Shown piece by piece: positions 1 to 25,897 of a stretch of 64,000 nucleotides of DNA (positions are counted from its first letter, which is position 1; every line of letters starts with the position of its first letter). The notes beneath the pieces are model-generated. The model saw only the letters and a list, made by a program, of their open reading frames with translations, had not been told where the DNA came from and did no database searches. The translations under genes were made by a program, and so were the position numbers. Source of the stretch: Lepisosteus oculatus (Eukaryota > Chordata > Actinopteri > Semionotiformes > Lepisosteidae); NCBI RefSeq assembly GCF_040954835.1, contig NC_090699.1, positions 16,981,817 through 17,045,816 of the forward strand, written 5' to 3'.

Positions 1-362
1 AGCATGAACGGTCTGTGCACAGCTCACCCCAAGCAGCAGTAACCCCCAGGACATGAGCACCTGGCTGCTGCACTTCCTAAGGCTTCATTCCAGAGAACTG
101 CCCCATAAACTCCACACCCGGGCCTCAGCACAGCCCGTAACCCACCCCCAGCTCTGACTGCACCTGGGTCTGAGCACAGCCCATAACTCACCCCCAGCTC
201 TGACTGTATCCACACCAGCGCCTGAACACAGCCCGTAACCCACTCCCAGCTCTGACTGCACCTGGGCCTGAACACAGCCCGTAACCCAGTCCCGGCTCTG
301 ACTGTATCCACACCCGGGCCTGAACACAGCCCGTAACCCACTCCCAGCTCTGACTGCATCTG
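1..362 (-). repeat. GC-rich minisatellite, left arm of an inverted repeat
   Basis: Tandem units of about 45-55 bp built on CAGCCCGTAACCCACTCCCA and CTCTGACTGCACCTGGGCC. The block and its flank (1-120) are the reverse complement of 3598-4025, including the non-tandem flank GCCTTAGGAAGTGCA. The arm reaches the window edge and may continue outside. Confidence 0.85.
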
Positions 363-474
363 GGCCTTTTTTTGCCATTGTGCTCTACAGGGAAACAAGA
401 GAGGTCAGGAAACAAACAGCAGAACTCTGGGCAGCAGTGTGGAGCGGGTGAGAAGCTGCTGATCTTCCCTTGAC

Positions 475-575
475 CCAGGTACTTCGCCCGAATTGCTCCA
501 GTACCTGGGTCAAATCTAAGGTTCTAAGTTGCTTTGGATAAAAGTGTCAGTTATAGAAATGAGCAACTACAGTGA
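475..575 (+). repeat. SINE tail fragment
   Basis: Contains TTGCTCCAGTACC and AAGTTGCTTTGGATAAAAGT, the common 3' tail shared by fish L2-mobilised SINEs. The tRNA-like head is missing. Confidence 0.5.
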
Positions 576-654
576 GGCGGTTGCTTGTTGAGTACCTTAC
601 TCTTCGTGTTTATTCACTACATGCCAGTCATACAGTAAAACCCTCAAACGTCAA

Positions 655-832
655 TGGCTGGACAAGTGAGAATCTGTAGCAGCCATGTCACCCTGCAACT
701 CACAACAGGAAACCCAGCGGAGCTCGGCAGGTGTGAGCCTGGTCAATACCTGGAGGGGAGACTCCTGGGAAAGCTGAGGTTGCTGCTGGAAGAGGTGTTC
801 GTGGGGCCCTGCTCACCCTGCAGACTGTGTGG
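655..832 (+). mobile_element. 5S-rRNA-derived SINE, head part
   Basis: AGCTCGGCAGGTGTGAGCCT and GGTCAATACCTGGAGGGGAG match the 5S rRNA internal promoter (A box and C box) in degraded form. The element is broken at 832 by the LTR insertion and resumes at 1374 (GTTCTAATGCCCCAGTATAG). Not a 5S gene: it lacks the intact 120-nt sequence and terminator. Confidence 0.8.
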
Positions 833-1368
833 TGTAACGAAGCGTTCTATCAGGACCCTATGCTGACAACACAATCCGGGGGGAGTGATGAAAACATGGG
901 GAAAAAGGCATGCAAGGGGCTGGAAGGAAAATAGGGGGCGTGTCCACGGTGCGCTGGTGTTCGGGGGAGGTGTGGCCGAGGCAAACAGTCCAAAGGAGTC
1001 CGAGGCAAATCCGTGGGTGGCAATAGATCAAGACCGGGTGATCCATCCTGACGAAGACTAACAAAGTTAAGAGCTGGAGCAGGATCCTGCTGAGTGACGG
1101 GGGAATAAAAGGGGGTAACGAGACCAGAAGCTCCCTAATCATGGACTCAGAAGGTCAGGGCGCCGTGATGAAGCCTGTGCCGTCGAGTCGCTCCCAGACT
1201 CGCGGGTAGGCGGGCTTCCGGGCATCCATCTTCCAGAGCTGAGCCCCGATTGGCAGGAACGCCTGGATTTATAGGACGGGGGCAGGAACCGGAGGCAGGT
1301 GCAGGAGATAAAGAATAAACAAGGAAGGGCTGGAGCGTCCTTAAGAGGAGGGGTTTACGAGCGTGACA
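833..1368 (+). mobile_element. Solo LTR with 5-bp target-site duplication
   Basis: A 536-bp insertion that starts TGTAACG and ends CGTGACA (TG...CA with short imperfect inverted ends), flanked on both sides by TGTGG (828-832 and 1369-1373). It has TTTATA at 1268-1273 and AATAAA at 1314-1319 in LTR order. It splits a SINE exactly where the SINE consensus is continuous. No internal retroviral or Gypsy coding region is present, so this is the product of LTR-LTR recombination. Confidence 0.8.
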
Positions 1369-1373
1369 TGTGG

Positions 1374-1560
1374 GTTCTAATGCCCCAGTATAGTGATGGA
1401 GACGCTATACTGTCAAATCAAATCAAAGTTTATTTATCAAATGCACAACAATACGGCGTGCAGCAGCAGTTGCTGGCAATGAAATGTCTTTTCTGCAAGC
1501 TCACAAGAATCACAAGAATCGCAGAAATTACAAAAATCACAGAAACACAAAATTGAGGTT
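1374..1560 (+). repeat. SINE middle fragment and adjoining repeat
   Basis: 1374-1412 continues the 5S-derived SINE (CCCCAGTATAGTGATGGAGA). It is followed by CAAATCAAATCAAAGTTTAT, which looks like another interspersed repeat, and a short imperfect ATCACAGAAAT-type repetition at 1500-1550. Confidence 0.5.
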
Positions 1561-2039
1561 ATGAAAATAAGGTTACATAATAATAGATGTAATAGAAACG
1601 GAATAAAACTCAATATGAGTAGACCTGCTATGTGTCCATGGTGTATGCGATATATACAAGTAATGCCGTTATGCTGAATACAGTGAAAACTGTGTGTCCA
1701 TGTAGACATTACAGGTGATTTGCGAAAGGAGCTGCAGGTTGGCTATTTAGCCATGCCTTGATATGCCTTGTAATTGTGTAATTCGGCTGCTGTTCTCACT
1801 GTGTGCTATTATTACTTATTTTAATATGTATTATTATAAAATACTATAATTTCTAAAAAAACAAGACGTCCATATGTAAAAACACATTTCAGTCACTTAA
1901 CAGGAGTTAACAGGAAGGCGATGATTTAATTTGTCGCTTTTTTGGTTGTTTTCGTAATTCAGCCCCCAAGAAAACCTGTTTTAGTTATGCTGTATATATA
2001 ATATATATATAGATGTGCTGTATATATAATAAGTTATAG
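1561..2039. other. AT-rich sequence upstream of mapk8, no feature
   Basis: AT-rich with a TATATATAATATATATATAG run near 1990-2010. I see no coding frame or repeat family here. Confidence 0.5.
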
Positions 2040-2344
2040 CGGTCATAACAAGCACGACCTATGGCGCCCATTGGACTGCTTTGTGAGAAACGGCTGTGAA
2101 GGCGTTAGACACGCAGAAACCGATGACATCAGAGCCGCGCAGAGATTACGTGACGTATCACGCAAGTCTCTTGCAGTGCTAGGCCTGCCAGCGAAAGGAA
2201 ACGCAGTGAATGCTGAGTGTTTGTGCTTGAGAGGCGAAAATAGCAATAATAAGAGAAAGAAACGTTTGTCGTGGATGTGAACAGGCTGGCGTTGAATAGT
2301 GAATTGACGGAGAAGAGAAACTGCACACATATTTTTTCGAGAAG
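2040..2344 (+). promoter_or_regulatory. mapk8: Probable mapk8 promoter and non-coding first exon
   Basis: This stretch is richer in CpG than its flanks. It contains a CRE-like core (TGACGTAT at 2151-2158, inside TTACGTGACGTATCACG) and a second GATGACATCA-type site near 2122. It ends in a good donor, GAGAAG|GTAAGG, with the last exon base at 2344. It is the best upstream candidate for the 5' UTR exon joined to the acceptor at 6292. The transcription start cannot be placed from sequence. Coding is not expected, because the ATG lies in the next exon. Confidence 0.5.
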
Positions 2345-3597
2345 GTAAGGAAGGGTTACAGTTTTTTTAAGACATGTTTTGTGAAGGAGTGGGGGAGGGT
2401 GTCTCAGAACAAAATACAGTAGGTATTTTTTTTTATTCCAGCCCTAATTGTACGTGCGATGTATTTTAATAAGGTCTATAGATATTTAATTGCCTACACC
2501 GCTTAACATGTCGTTTTCCTGCTCAACCTGGTTTGCCTATTGGTCATATTTTCGCAGTTTCATTAGAAAGAGGGATTCCCGTGGTGTAAGGTAACTGGGC
2601 AATTTCGGTAACAAAACACTATTGTCATAGGCGTCAGGCATTCCACATGGTCTGAGTTTTCATCTGCGATTTGCGATGTGATTGTTACTTTTTGACGTCT
2701 AGCTTGGCAATCAAGCGTGCACGTATATCCCTTTAAACGCATTACAGTACACAAGATTCGTGCTCAGTGTATAGGTGCTACCGATGTCACTTGAAGTCCA
2801 TATCCTGGCCAGTGTGAGCATTATGTATTCGTGTTATTAGTGTGCAGATCCTCGGGGGTATGTTGCTCGGTGTCTAATGCCTTCAAGAAATGTAACGCGT
2901 TTTATGGATTTTGGGGACACACTCGAGGTTTTGTATTCACAGGAGTATATGGTCAGCGTAGCCCAAATGGTCAACTGTTGTGTTCTTTTTGAGATTTTCG
3001 TCGATTCTGTTTTCTGAAACATTGCTGTTTTTACGAGAACAGAAGCAAGTTTACATGGGCCAATGATGCCGTTTTATCACATAAGCAGGTGTTTATCCAT
3101 GTTTACTGTTAAAGCTCGATCATATAGCTTTTGCTTTTGTTTTCCTGTTGGTAGTTTTCACCATTTCCTAGTCTATTCAGAAAAGCAAAGTGTTATCCGT
3201 GAAGCCTTTGGGTAACATTGCTGTTTGCATATGATGTCATGAGTGTATATTTTTACATTGGATTTTGTCGTTGTGTAGTTACTTCTCCATCTTGGATTCT
3301 ATATACTGTATGTATGCAATGATCTGTGTGTATAAATGCCCAAAAGGTTTCCTTTTCTATATTGACACAAAATCAGACTACATATATAAAGGAACAAGTA
3401 GAGGTCAACCCCACATTTAAAAAACAAATCCACTGCTAAAAATCAGAAAGGAGAAAACACAACATTTCCGGTGTTGAGCCTCTCAAGGTAGGGAGAAGAG
3501 AGGGTACCGAGATGATTAATTAAGCAGAACAAATTAGAAAAATCAATAGCTGCCCCTCTCCCCTTCAGTCTGTTCCTCCAGGAGTGGGATCTGCCAG
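2345..3597 (+). other. mapk8 intron 1, 5' part
   Basis: Follows the donor at 2345. AT-rich, no exon or repeat family recognised. TATA-like and poly-T runs only. Confidence 0.5.
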
Positions 3598-4025
3598 GGA
3601 TGCAGTCAGAGCTGGGGACGGGTTACGGGCTGTGCTCAGGCCCGGGTGCAGTCAGACCTGAAGGTGGGTTACAGGGTGTGCTCAGGCCCGGGTGTGGATG
3701 CAGTCAGGGCTGGGGGTGAGTTATGGGCTGTGCTCAGGCCCGGGTGTGGATGCAGTCAGGGCTGGGGGTGAGTTACGGGCTGTGTTCAGGCCCAGGTGCA
3801 GTCGGAGCTGGGAGTGGGTTACGGGCTGTGTTCAGGCCCAGGTGCAGTCAGAGCTGGGGGTGAGTTATGGGCTGTGCTCAGACCCAGATGCAGTCAGAGC
3901 TGGAGGTGGGTTACGGGCTATGCTCAGGCCCAGGTGTGGAGTTTATGGGGCAGTTTGTTGGAATGAAGCCTTAGGAAGTGCACCAGCCAGGGCCTGGGGT
4001 GAGCTGTGCACAGGCCATTCATGCT
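3598..4025 (+). repeat. GC-rich minisatellite, right arm of an inverted repeat
   Basis: Units of about 45-55 bp, GCAGTCAGAGCTGGGGGTGA and GGGCTGTGCTCAGGCCC, followed by a unique flank that also occurs inverted at 1-120. It lies in mapk8 intron 1. The open frames here follow the repeat and are not genes. Confidence 0.85.
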
Positions 4026-4056
4026 CAAGAGCTAGGCATTCTTGAGCACTACTGAT

Positions 4057-4570
4057 TAGTGAGATATATGGAGCACTACCCAAGGTGTGGCATGTGTACA
4101 GGGCCATGTCTCCCAGAGGACATGGCCTCTTGGGGTGTGACATGTGCAGGGCACTACCTCCCTGAGTGCACTGCTCCCCTGGAGTGTGTGTGGAACAGTG
4201 AGGTGTGTCTGTGGGCTCTGGGAGCCCTCCCTCCCAGAGTGCACCACCTTCCAGAGTGTGGTGTGTGTAAGGGGCCATTTATCCTAGAATGCACCACATC
4301 CAGGAGTGTGGCGTGTGTGAGCAACCTTGTATCCAGGAGTGCAACGCCTTCAGGAGTGTGGCGAGCGTGAGGGGCCGTGTATCCTGGAGTGTGGCGTGTG
4401 TGAGGAGCCGTGTATCCCAGAGTGCACCACCTCCAGGAGTGTGGCGTGTGTGAGGGGCCGTGTATCCCAGAGTACACCACCTTCCAGAGTGTAGCAGTGT
4501 AAGGGGCCATTTATCCCAGAGTGCACCACCTCCAGGAGTGTGGCGTGTGTAAGGGGCCCTGTGGTGCCAG
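4057..4570. repeat. Second minisatellite, unit about 50 bp
   Basis: Repeated GTGCACCACCTCCAGGAGTG and TGGCGTGTGTGAGGGGCC in about ten diverged copies, directly after the right inverted arm. Frames of about 100 codons on both strands reflect the repeat. Confidence 0.85.
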
Positions 4571-6292
4571 AAGGTTTCCTTGTCCAGGGTAAACACGCCT
4601 GTTTGAACCAGTCTGTTTGCCTGTGTCTCTCTGTACATGGGGTTTGCATGTCTTTCTGGTGATCACAAAAGTATCCATAATAAAAAAAAAAATCCTCCAT
4701 TACCTTGCCGGTATCTGGCAGAGATGTGGAGTTTGCACTCTAACATTCCCGATTGGATAATTAATCAGTGAAAAGACTGTTGGTTTGACTAGGTAGGTAC
4801 AGTTAATTAGTAACTCATGGTTTGTATATGTAGTAATATTAAGTATGTAGTAATATTAGGCCTTTTTATGCATTATTTCTAAAGGTTTTTAATTTGCTTA
4901 TGCTTTTGGCTGTTATCAGAAAATGCTCTGGCAGCACTTGATAAATTTAGGAAGCGGAAATCTGGCAGCTCTGGAGTGCACAATATCAGTATGAAGTATC
5001 TACTCTGTATCATTGTTGTCTTTTCTGGCAAATGTCATTCTGTTTAAAAGCATCGGAAGTTGAGCCCGATTGTGTGGAGCCTGACATTGTCTTTGAAAAC
5101 TGGATAGGCTTATTTTGTATTGTATTACGCTTAGACTGGTAGGTATTCTTACACCAATGTCTTTTAGAGTTTGAAGGGGAAGAGTGTTTTTTTCCTCCTG
5201 GCGCACTTTTTTTGCATAATGGTTGTTTGATGTATTAAACACCTCTTCGTGTGAGTCATCCTGTTGTATGTACAACCGTTTAGGCTGTGGCATGCCAGGG
5301 CTGAGGTGGAATGGCTTCTAGGGGTAGAGACAGCCTGGTTGCACTCTGTGGCTCACTGCTGGGAAGGGTGCCGTAGCAGATAACAGATTGTTTGGCTTCT
5401 TAAAGCAAGGGGACTAATTGAGAAGAAAGTGTGCAAAGGTCGAGGAAGGGCTTCTGTACTGTGCATTATCCCCTTGAGAGAGGTAAGACAAAGCTGGCGG
5501 TTTGGTTTATGAGTTGTTTTCCCAACTGTGTGGAACAGGCAACCATTTTATTTTTTTAACATTTCCATGGGCAAATACTGTACATGGGATGCGGTATTGG
5601 AATACTGTACTACCACAGTGGGAAATTGATCTTTTTTGATTTGTCTAAGTGGTAGTATTTGGACACTAAAGGTTGCTATATCTCTGATGGGTGGAATTTG
5701 TCATTCTGTCTATTAAGAATTTGCCTACTTAGAAGAATTACAAATGTTTTGTTCTTTACTAATCGCCAAGGAAAACTGATCCTTAACTTTCATACCTCTT
5801 TAATGGAGAACTGTCTATTCATGCACTGCCTGTCATACAATTACATATCATCTTTTTTGACCTTTCACTCTTGAGATTTCTGTAGCCATATCATGGCTCT
5901 GATATCATCCGTCTTGTGCCGTTTTCTGTGTCTTCTGACCTCTTACAGAAACTCACATTGTCTTCAAGACAATTTTAGTATAAATCTATCTGCATTCTTT
6001 CTAAACACCCATCCTTCCCTTCCTTCAAAGTCTGCAAACTTATTGTATTTTGAGTTCTGCTTTATTTGTTGACGCTTCGCCTGCATTGCCTATCTCTGTC
6101 TTTTCCATTCGGCGTTCAATCTCCATCACTTCCGCGGCTGAGAAAGAAATTTGCTTTCTGGGCCCTTTCCAAGTGTTTAAAATCCTTGCAGGACCGTGAG
6201 ACGTTAATTTAAAGCTTCTCTAATACCAAATCTGCATTGCACTGCAGAGGGGGGTAAAGATTTTCCCATCTTTTTTTTTTATCTTCTTTTAG
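4571..6292 (+). other. mapk8 intron 1, 3' part
   Basis: No coding sequence or clear repeat seen. A poly-T tract before 6281 forms the polypyrimidine tract of the first coding exon's acceptor. Confidence 0.5.
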
Positions 6293-20521
<14,229 letters not shown>

Positions 20522-22948
20522 CTGCCCTCCTTTTCCGCTCCCACTCTTTGTGTTCGATGGTATAGAATTTAGGCCAGTTTTCACAACGCTCCAGCTTCTT
20601 TTGGTTTTTCAGAAAGCTGATTTTAGGCTGTAAATTATCGTGACCTTTTTTGTTTTTCTGGAAACAACCGGAAAACACCATTGTTTTAAACACTAAGGTA
20701 TTTTACCGTACATGAGATTCAAAACGTGTACACACAGAAACACTTTTTTTTAAGCTACATTGATTCTATTTCGCCATATTGCTGTAGAATGCTTCAGATA
20801 ATTTGTAAAGATTTTATGGTAAATATATTTTTTAAAAACTTTATTTTTCATTTTAGTTTGCGGTGAGCTATTATTTTATTGCTTTTTAAGTGATTTTAAA
20901 CATCTTCCATTTTGCCATCTTCCTTGACGCTGCAAAGTGGGAGGAATCTTTTTTTGGTTTTCATCTTTTGAGCAGAAAATGGATATTGTATAAGATACAT
21001 ATATCCACACTGTAGAAATATAAATGTTTGACTTTCGTGTGTCTAGAAAACAACTGAAAATTCTGTCATTATTGCTTTCATGTAAAATGTTTAAAGCAGA
21101 GACTCAACTTAAATTTTTTACATGTTTAAGTTGTCTTAATATGCTCTTAAGCGAATGATATGATAGATACTGTAAGATGTTGGTTGTTCCTCAGACAACT
21201 GCATTCTTGGACTTTCTAATTCATTGCTTTAAAATGGTTTTGGATTTGCTTTCGTAATACGATTGAGGTCCTTTGCGATTAAACCTTACCAATGTAATGA
21301 AATGGCCACTGTAAGCCTGCCAGTTCTTAGTGCTTGTCTGACCACTTACTCATCTGCACTGGTTAGCTCGACTGAATCTGCAAGTTTGACAGTGGGGAAG
21401 GATCTTTAAACTGCGGACGTGAAGCTTCAGCGAAGAGAGTCCAAACTGGATTTCGGCAGTGGGAACAGGTCAAAAGTTATAAATGCTGGGCACAGGTATA
21501 CAAGAAATGGGTTGTAAAGGGATTTCTGTTTTTCTTACTTTAGAGTGAAAAGGGGCTATAAGTCATTGTTACAGGATGTAGGGATTCTACAGTGCCTAGT
21601 ACAAAGGATAATGGATTTAATTTAGGTGCACTTCCTGCATGCCGCTAAGTTACAGTATTACAAATAGGGTTTAAACAGTGGAACTTGTTTTTAAGTTTTG
21701 GAAACTTGGTTCTGATAGTATCACGCACTATATTTAGTGTTTGTGCTGTATATATATTTTAATTTCTCATCGTCTGCTTTTAGGATGTTTACTTTTTGCC
21801 AAGAATATAGTGCTTTCCAGGATCAAGAAGAAATGTAAATATGAAAATCTGCAATGAGAGTCCCATACGCAGGAAAAAATAACTGCATGTGCGCGCTGTA
21901 TTATTTTTGCCCTGTTCTGTTATAAAGTGGAAATACCAGAAGCACCAAGAAAAAAGTAAGACTAAGTTATATAAGAATTATATGCAATAATGGCATCTTA
22001 TCAGATTTTGTTTTTGTGATTAAAGGAGAAGTGCCTGCAGTTATGGTGCATTCATTCCTAAAATACTCGAACACCGAACGTTTGAAGTTCTATTAATACA
22101 TGATTATGTGAAATTAACTCGTTTCCACAATATTCCATCATATTTGAGGTGGTTCACTTACGAAATGGATGATCTATTTTTTTACTGCATTGGTAAGAGG
22201 CAAATTTGAAAAGAGTGGGCTGTTGGAAAGATAAATTGCGCTTCAGATGACAAATAGCAAACAAACTGGATTAAAACCCACAAGGGGCAGTTTTTATCAA
22301 GGTTTTTCATCAAAGTTCACCATGAGGATATTTGATCGCCCTCTTTAAAATGGGGGGGGGGGGGAAACAATCCTTTGAAATGCTCTGGTAGAAAACGCCA
22401 CACTTTGTACCAAAATCCTTGATAAATCTTGCATCTGTAGTTGTAATCACGGTAACCGATTAAGGATTTGCAGTTGAAATGTGCGAGTTCAAGCCCGTTC
22501 CTTCTGGAGAGCTGAATGTCGGAGAAGACGCTGCTCCAGCCCTGACTGGAGCAGCAAACTATACCCAGGCTGTGAAGTGTGCTGTGCTAGAATGTCGAGT
22601 GGTATGTCATCATGGCCAGCAGAGGAATGTGAAGACTACCGGAGAATGTAAAGAAAAACGGAAACGTTTGCAGTCGAATCCCATGTGAGGCATTAATGGT
22701 CACTTTCTGTATCATGATGGCTTTTTCCTTTTTTTTTTCCAAGTGCTCTTAATTTTGTTAGCTCTTCGGATCCCACTGCAGGAGATGCAAATTTGAATTT
22801 TAGGGTGACTCTGCTTGCTTGTGTTGCATCTCTTGGAACGTAATAATCACCGTTAAAGTAGGCTTTGATGAACTACCTCACTCTAAATTTCTACAACTTC
22901 TTGGATAAACATAGCTGCCCACATTATTAGGTATAGAAAACAATGTGA

Positions 22949-22954
22949 AATAAA
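22949..22954 (+). terminator. mapk8: Candidate mapk8 proximal polyadenylation signal
   Basis: AATAAA followed by a T-rich run, 2.4 kb after the stop codon. It would give a shorter 3' UTR if used. Confidence 0.45.
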
Positions 22955-23545
22955 GATTTTTTTTTTCATTATTTATTTATTTTAAGTGTACTATTGTCAA
23001 TGTTAGGACTTCTAGTATTGTATGTAATGTATACTTCACTTAGAAGTAAGAAAACTGTTTTCTGTATATTTTTTTTTACAGTTCATGTGCAATACCTTCT
23101 GCAAATTGTGCGAATAGTAAGGTGTGGACCTAGCCATGTAGACGTATGTTACTGAAGGTAGAAAAAAAATGTTTGGTACTGTCAATCCATGTTTTCCTTT
23201 TTATAAATTAAAACAACTTTATGTGACTTGATATAGTCCTGATTTTATGTAATCAGCCTTACCACTCTTCAATATCTGCGCCCAGACAGCAGTGGGTGAA
23301 TATTGTGCATGGCCAGATAGATTTTGATCTGTAGATGGTAAGGTACAACTTAGGAGAAAAAAAAAATGCCTAAAACAAGCTGATGTACTTCTGGGTGCTG
23401 GTCTGTATTGTTTGCTTGTGAGGCCGGCTCTGTGGGTGGTTACAATTCCTTGTTCTGGGTAAACTATACACAGGCTGTGAAATGTGCACGGGTGGAATGT
23501 GTGCACTGGAATCCAATAATGCAAACCTTAAAGACATGTACTGCA

Positions 23546-23551
23546 AATAAA
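23546..23551 (+). terminator. mapk8: Candidate mapk8 distal polyadenylation signal
   Basis: AATAAA, 3.0 kb after the stop, followed within 50 nt by TTTTTAGTGTCGGATTGT, a plausible GU-rich downstream element. Confidence 0.5.
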
Positions 23552-23565
23552 CAACTGAATTGAAC

Positions 23566-25674
23566 CTGCCAGCTTTGAGTCATTTTTAGTGTCGGATTGT
23601 CAGAAGCTGCAGTGAAATGGGTTCCTTTTAAGAGGCTTTTATCAGCAGAGCAACGTAATAGTGCACCTGAGAAATTGTGTGAGGTCACGCAGTGAACAAG
23701 TACGAGCGCTCCTGACGCTCATCCTAATGTGATGGTTTGCCAGCTGCACTGGAGACGTTCTACTTGTGGCGGGGATTGGAATCAAAACCCTGCTTCGGCT
23801 TCCTAATGCAAGTCTTCGTTGTCCGAGTTGCGAGGCTCTCGAAGGCCACTATTAATTTCTTCCACAACTCAAGATGGCTTTTGGTTAGAAAACTAGTGCC
23901 CAATTTCTGGAGGTTTTCATGTACACGGTGTTGCTGGAGCCTTTGTGAAATCCAGACTACTCCAAAATGTTTAAAACGAGCTCAAGGAAAGAAAGATGGG
24001 AATGTACGTGAATTTCTTTGTGAAGCAGATTCCTTTGGGTTCCAGTTTCCACACAGTATAATACTTGCGTATTGTTGATGGTAGTGTGGAGGTGTTGGTT
24101 AAGCATAATGAGGTTCTGAATCATTTCTGGAAGACTAGTGGTTTGATATATAAATATGCTATGGTATATACTCTAGACAATAGCACGTTTCCTGACCTCT
24201 GTCATTGGAGAAGAGCACTGAACCATTGTTTGTCTGCAGGTATGGATCTCGTTTTATTTGTATTTGGGATCAGATTTAATTTTAGTTCAAATATTACATT
24301 ATAAGTATTTCATAAGTGGTGAGTTGTAGTTGAGGTTCATTTCTTTCCTCGGGGTAAATAAGCGTACTAATACCAGTGCTCAGATACTGACGTTTATTAT
24401 TAGTGGTTTCTTATGCTGTTCATCCCATTCTCTTATACAAATCCCTTCACCGAAAGTAAAACTGTAGGTGTAATAGCATATGACCAGAATTAAACCCCCC
24501 ATTTTTCTAAATACCTGAGTCAATTATTAATTATGATTATGTACCCAAACCTCTGGAGAAGACAATGATATGATTACTAGAACATTTTTTACTTCAAAAG
24601 GAGCACCTTCCTCTAATGTCAATCACCTCCTGAATTTGCACACAGCTTGTCTGCTCCAGCCTCTGATGGACGCAGCTTGGGGAAATATGGTTCATCACAT
24701 TTATGATTCACTTCTAGGTCAGCTGACATAGTAAGAACGTTAATAAGAATGATGATCCATCATGCCAGTTCACCAGATGTGGTTGTAATATTAAAACATA
24801 ATTAAAACAGCACTTTGTTTCATTTACTGCTGAGAGTCCTATACATTATGCACCCATGTGAGCATTCCTACAATACTTTACGACATGTGCTGATGTAACT
24901 GGGCTCAGTGCACTGAGCGAGTTACAGAAGTGACACCACCTATACAGGGGAGATATGTGCTCACTGTGCATACAGAGAAAATGAACTGGTGATCCATTAC
25001 TTTTTTTAACCAGGCTTAGGCTACGGTGATGGCTCAGTCAAGTTAGAGACGAGGGTTTTAGGGCATGAATCACTGGTCTCAGGGCTATTGTTGGAGGAAG
25101 GGCCAGATCTTTGGTTAGACTGATGCATTTTCTGGCTTTTCACTGGCATCACTACTGCTCTTTCTAATGTTAACCAACTGCTGGGAAGATCCTGTGTGGA
25201 ACACGCAAAACAAAACAACTGAAGCTGAGGGTTCAAGTATTTTCTCTGCTCACTGTAAAAAAAAATCAGCTCTGGTCACATGGCATTCTCCTCCTCATGC
25301 AGTGACAATAAAAAGGCACAGTCAGGGCAATCATTTTTCTTTAGGGTGGTATGTGTCGGCTTTATGTGCAGAGTACCCCTTGGCTGCTATTCTTCAGATG
25401 TCTATGATGAGACTCATGCTTTGGCATTGGTTGTGCATATATAAAGCTGTAGGATGGCAAGAGCAGTATGATCTACTCATACCTTTTAACATTTATATTT
25501 TATATAAAAGTCCTGATATACAATATAACAGCAAATATAAACCAGAAGACAAAGTACTGTAATAAAACAGCATTGAAATAACTTCAGAATACTCATGATA
25601 CATGAGCACAGAGAGCTAAAAACAAGACAGTCCTATGCAAACTATTCTCTTTCCCAGGCGTGTAATTAGGATTT
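23566..25674. other. Convergent intergenic region between mapk8 and arhgap22
   Basis: About 2.1 kb from the inferred mapk8 mRNA end to the arhgap22 stop. It must hold the arhgap22 3' UTR. Minus-strand AATAAA candidates lie near 24252 and 24393 (TTTATT on the plus strand). Frames of 80-130 codons show no family resemblance. Confidence 0.5.
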
Positions 25675-25897
25675 TCAGATTTTGCTTGTCCGTGGTCCAA
25701 GAGTTAAATCCCCCAGTGTGGAGAAAAACTCCTCCATTTCCTTCTGCAGGAGCTGGTTCCTTCTCTCGGCATCCTCGCGCGCTCGTTCCGAGTTCCGCAG
25801 TTTGATTTCCAGCATGGAGTGCTTCTTCCTCTCCTGATCCAGCTCCTCCTCGAGTCTCTCCACCTGCTCACAAAGCGCCGCGCTCGACTCCTCCAGC
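25675..25897 (-). CDS. arhgap22: arhgap22 last coding exon: coiled coil
   Basis: The acceptor GCTTCCAG ends at 25898. 223 nt encode [60 protein letters not shown] and [13 protein letters not shown], with TGA at 25677-25675. It is almost identical to the human C-terminus except for the last ten residues. Confidence 0.96.

Larger units (their letters stand above)
20522..23565 (+). other. mapk8: mapk8 3' untranslated region
   Basis: About 3 kb of AT-rich sequence after the stop, without a conserved reading frame. Candidate polyadenylation signals occur at 22949-22954 and 23546-23551. A G-homopolymer lies near 22352-22364. The end is inferred from the last AATAAA and a GT-rich stretch after it. 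Mammalian MAPK8 also has a long 3' UTR. Confidence 0.65.

Noticed and set aside
24..415. Overlapping 75-124-codon frames
   Set aside because: Products of the minisatellite; all frames repeat the same unit.
700..790. 5S rRNA gene
   Set aside because: Only the internal promoter region is similar, and it is fused to a SINE body; not a 5S gene.
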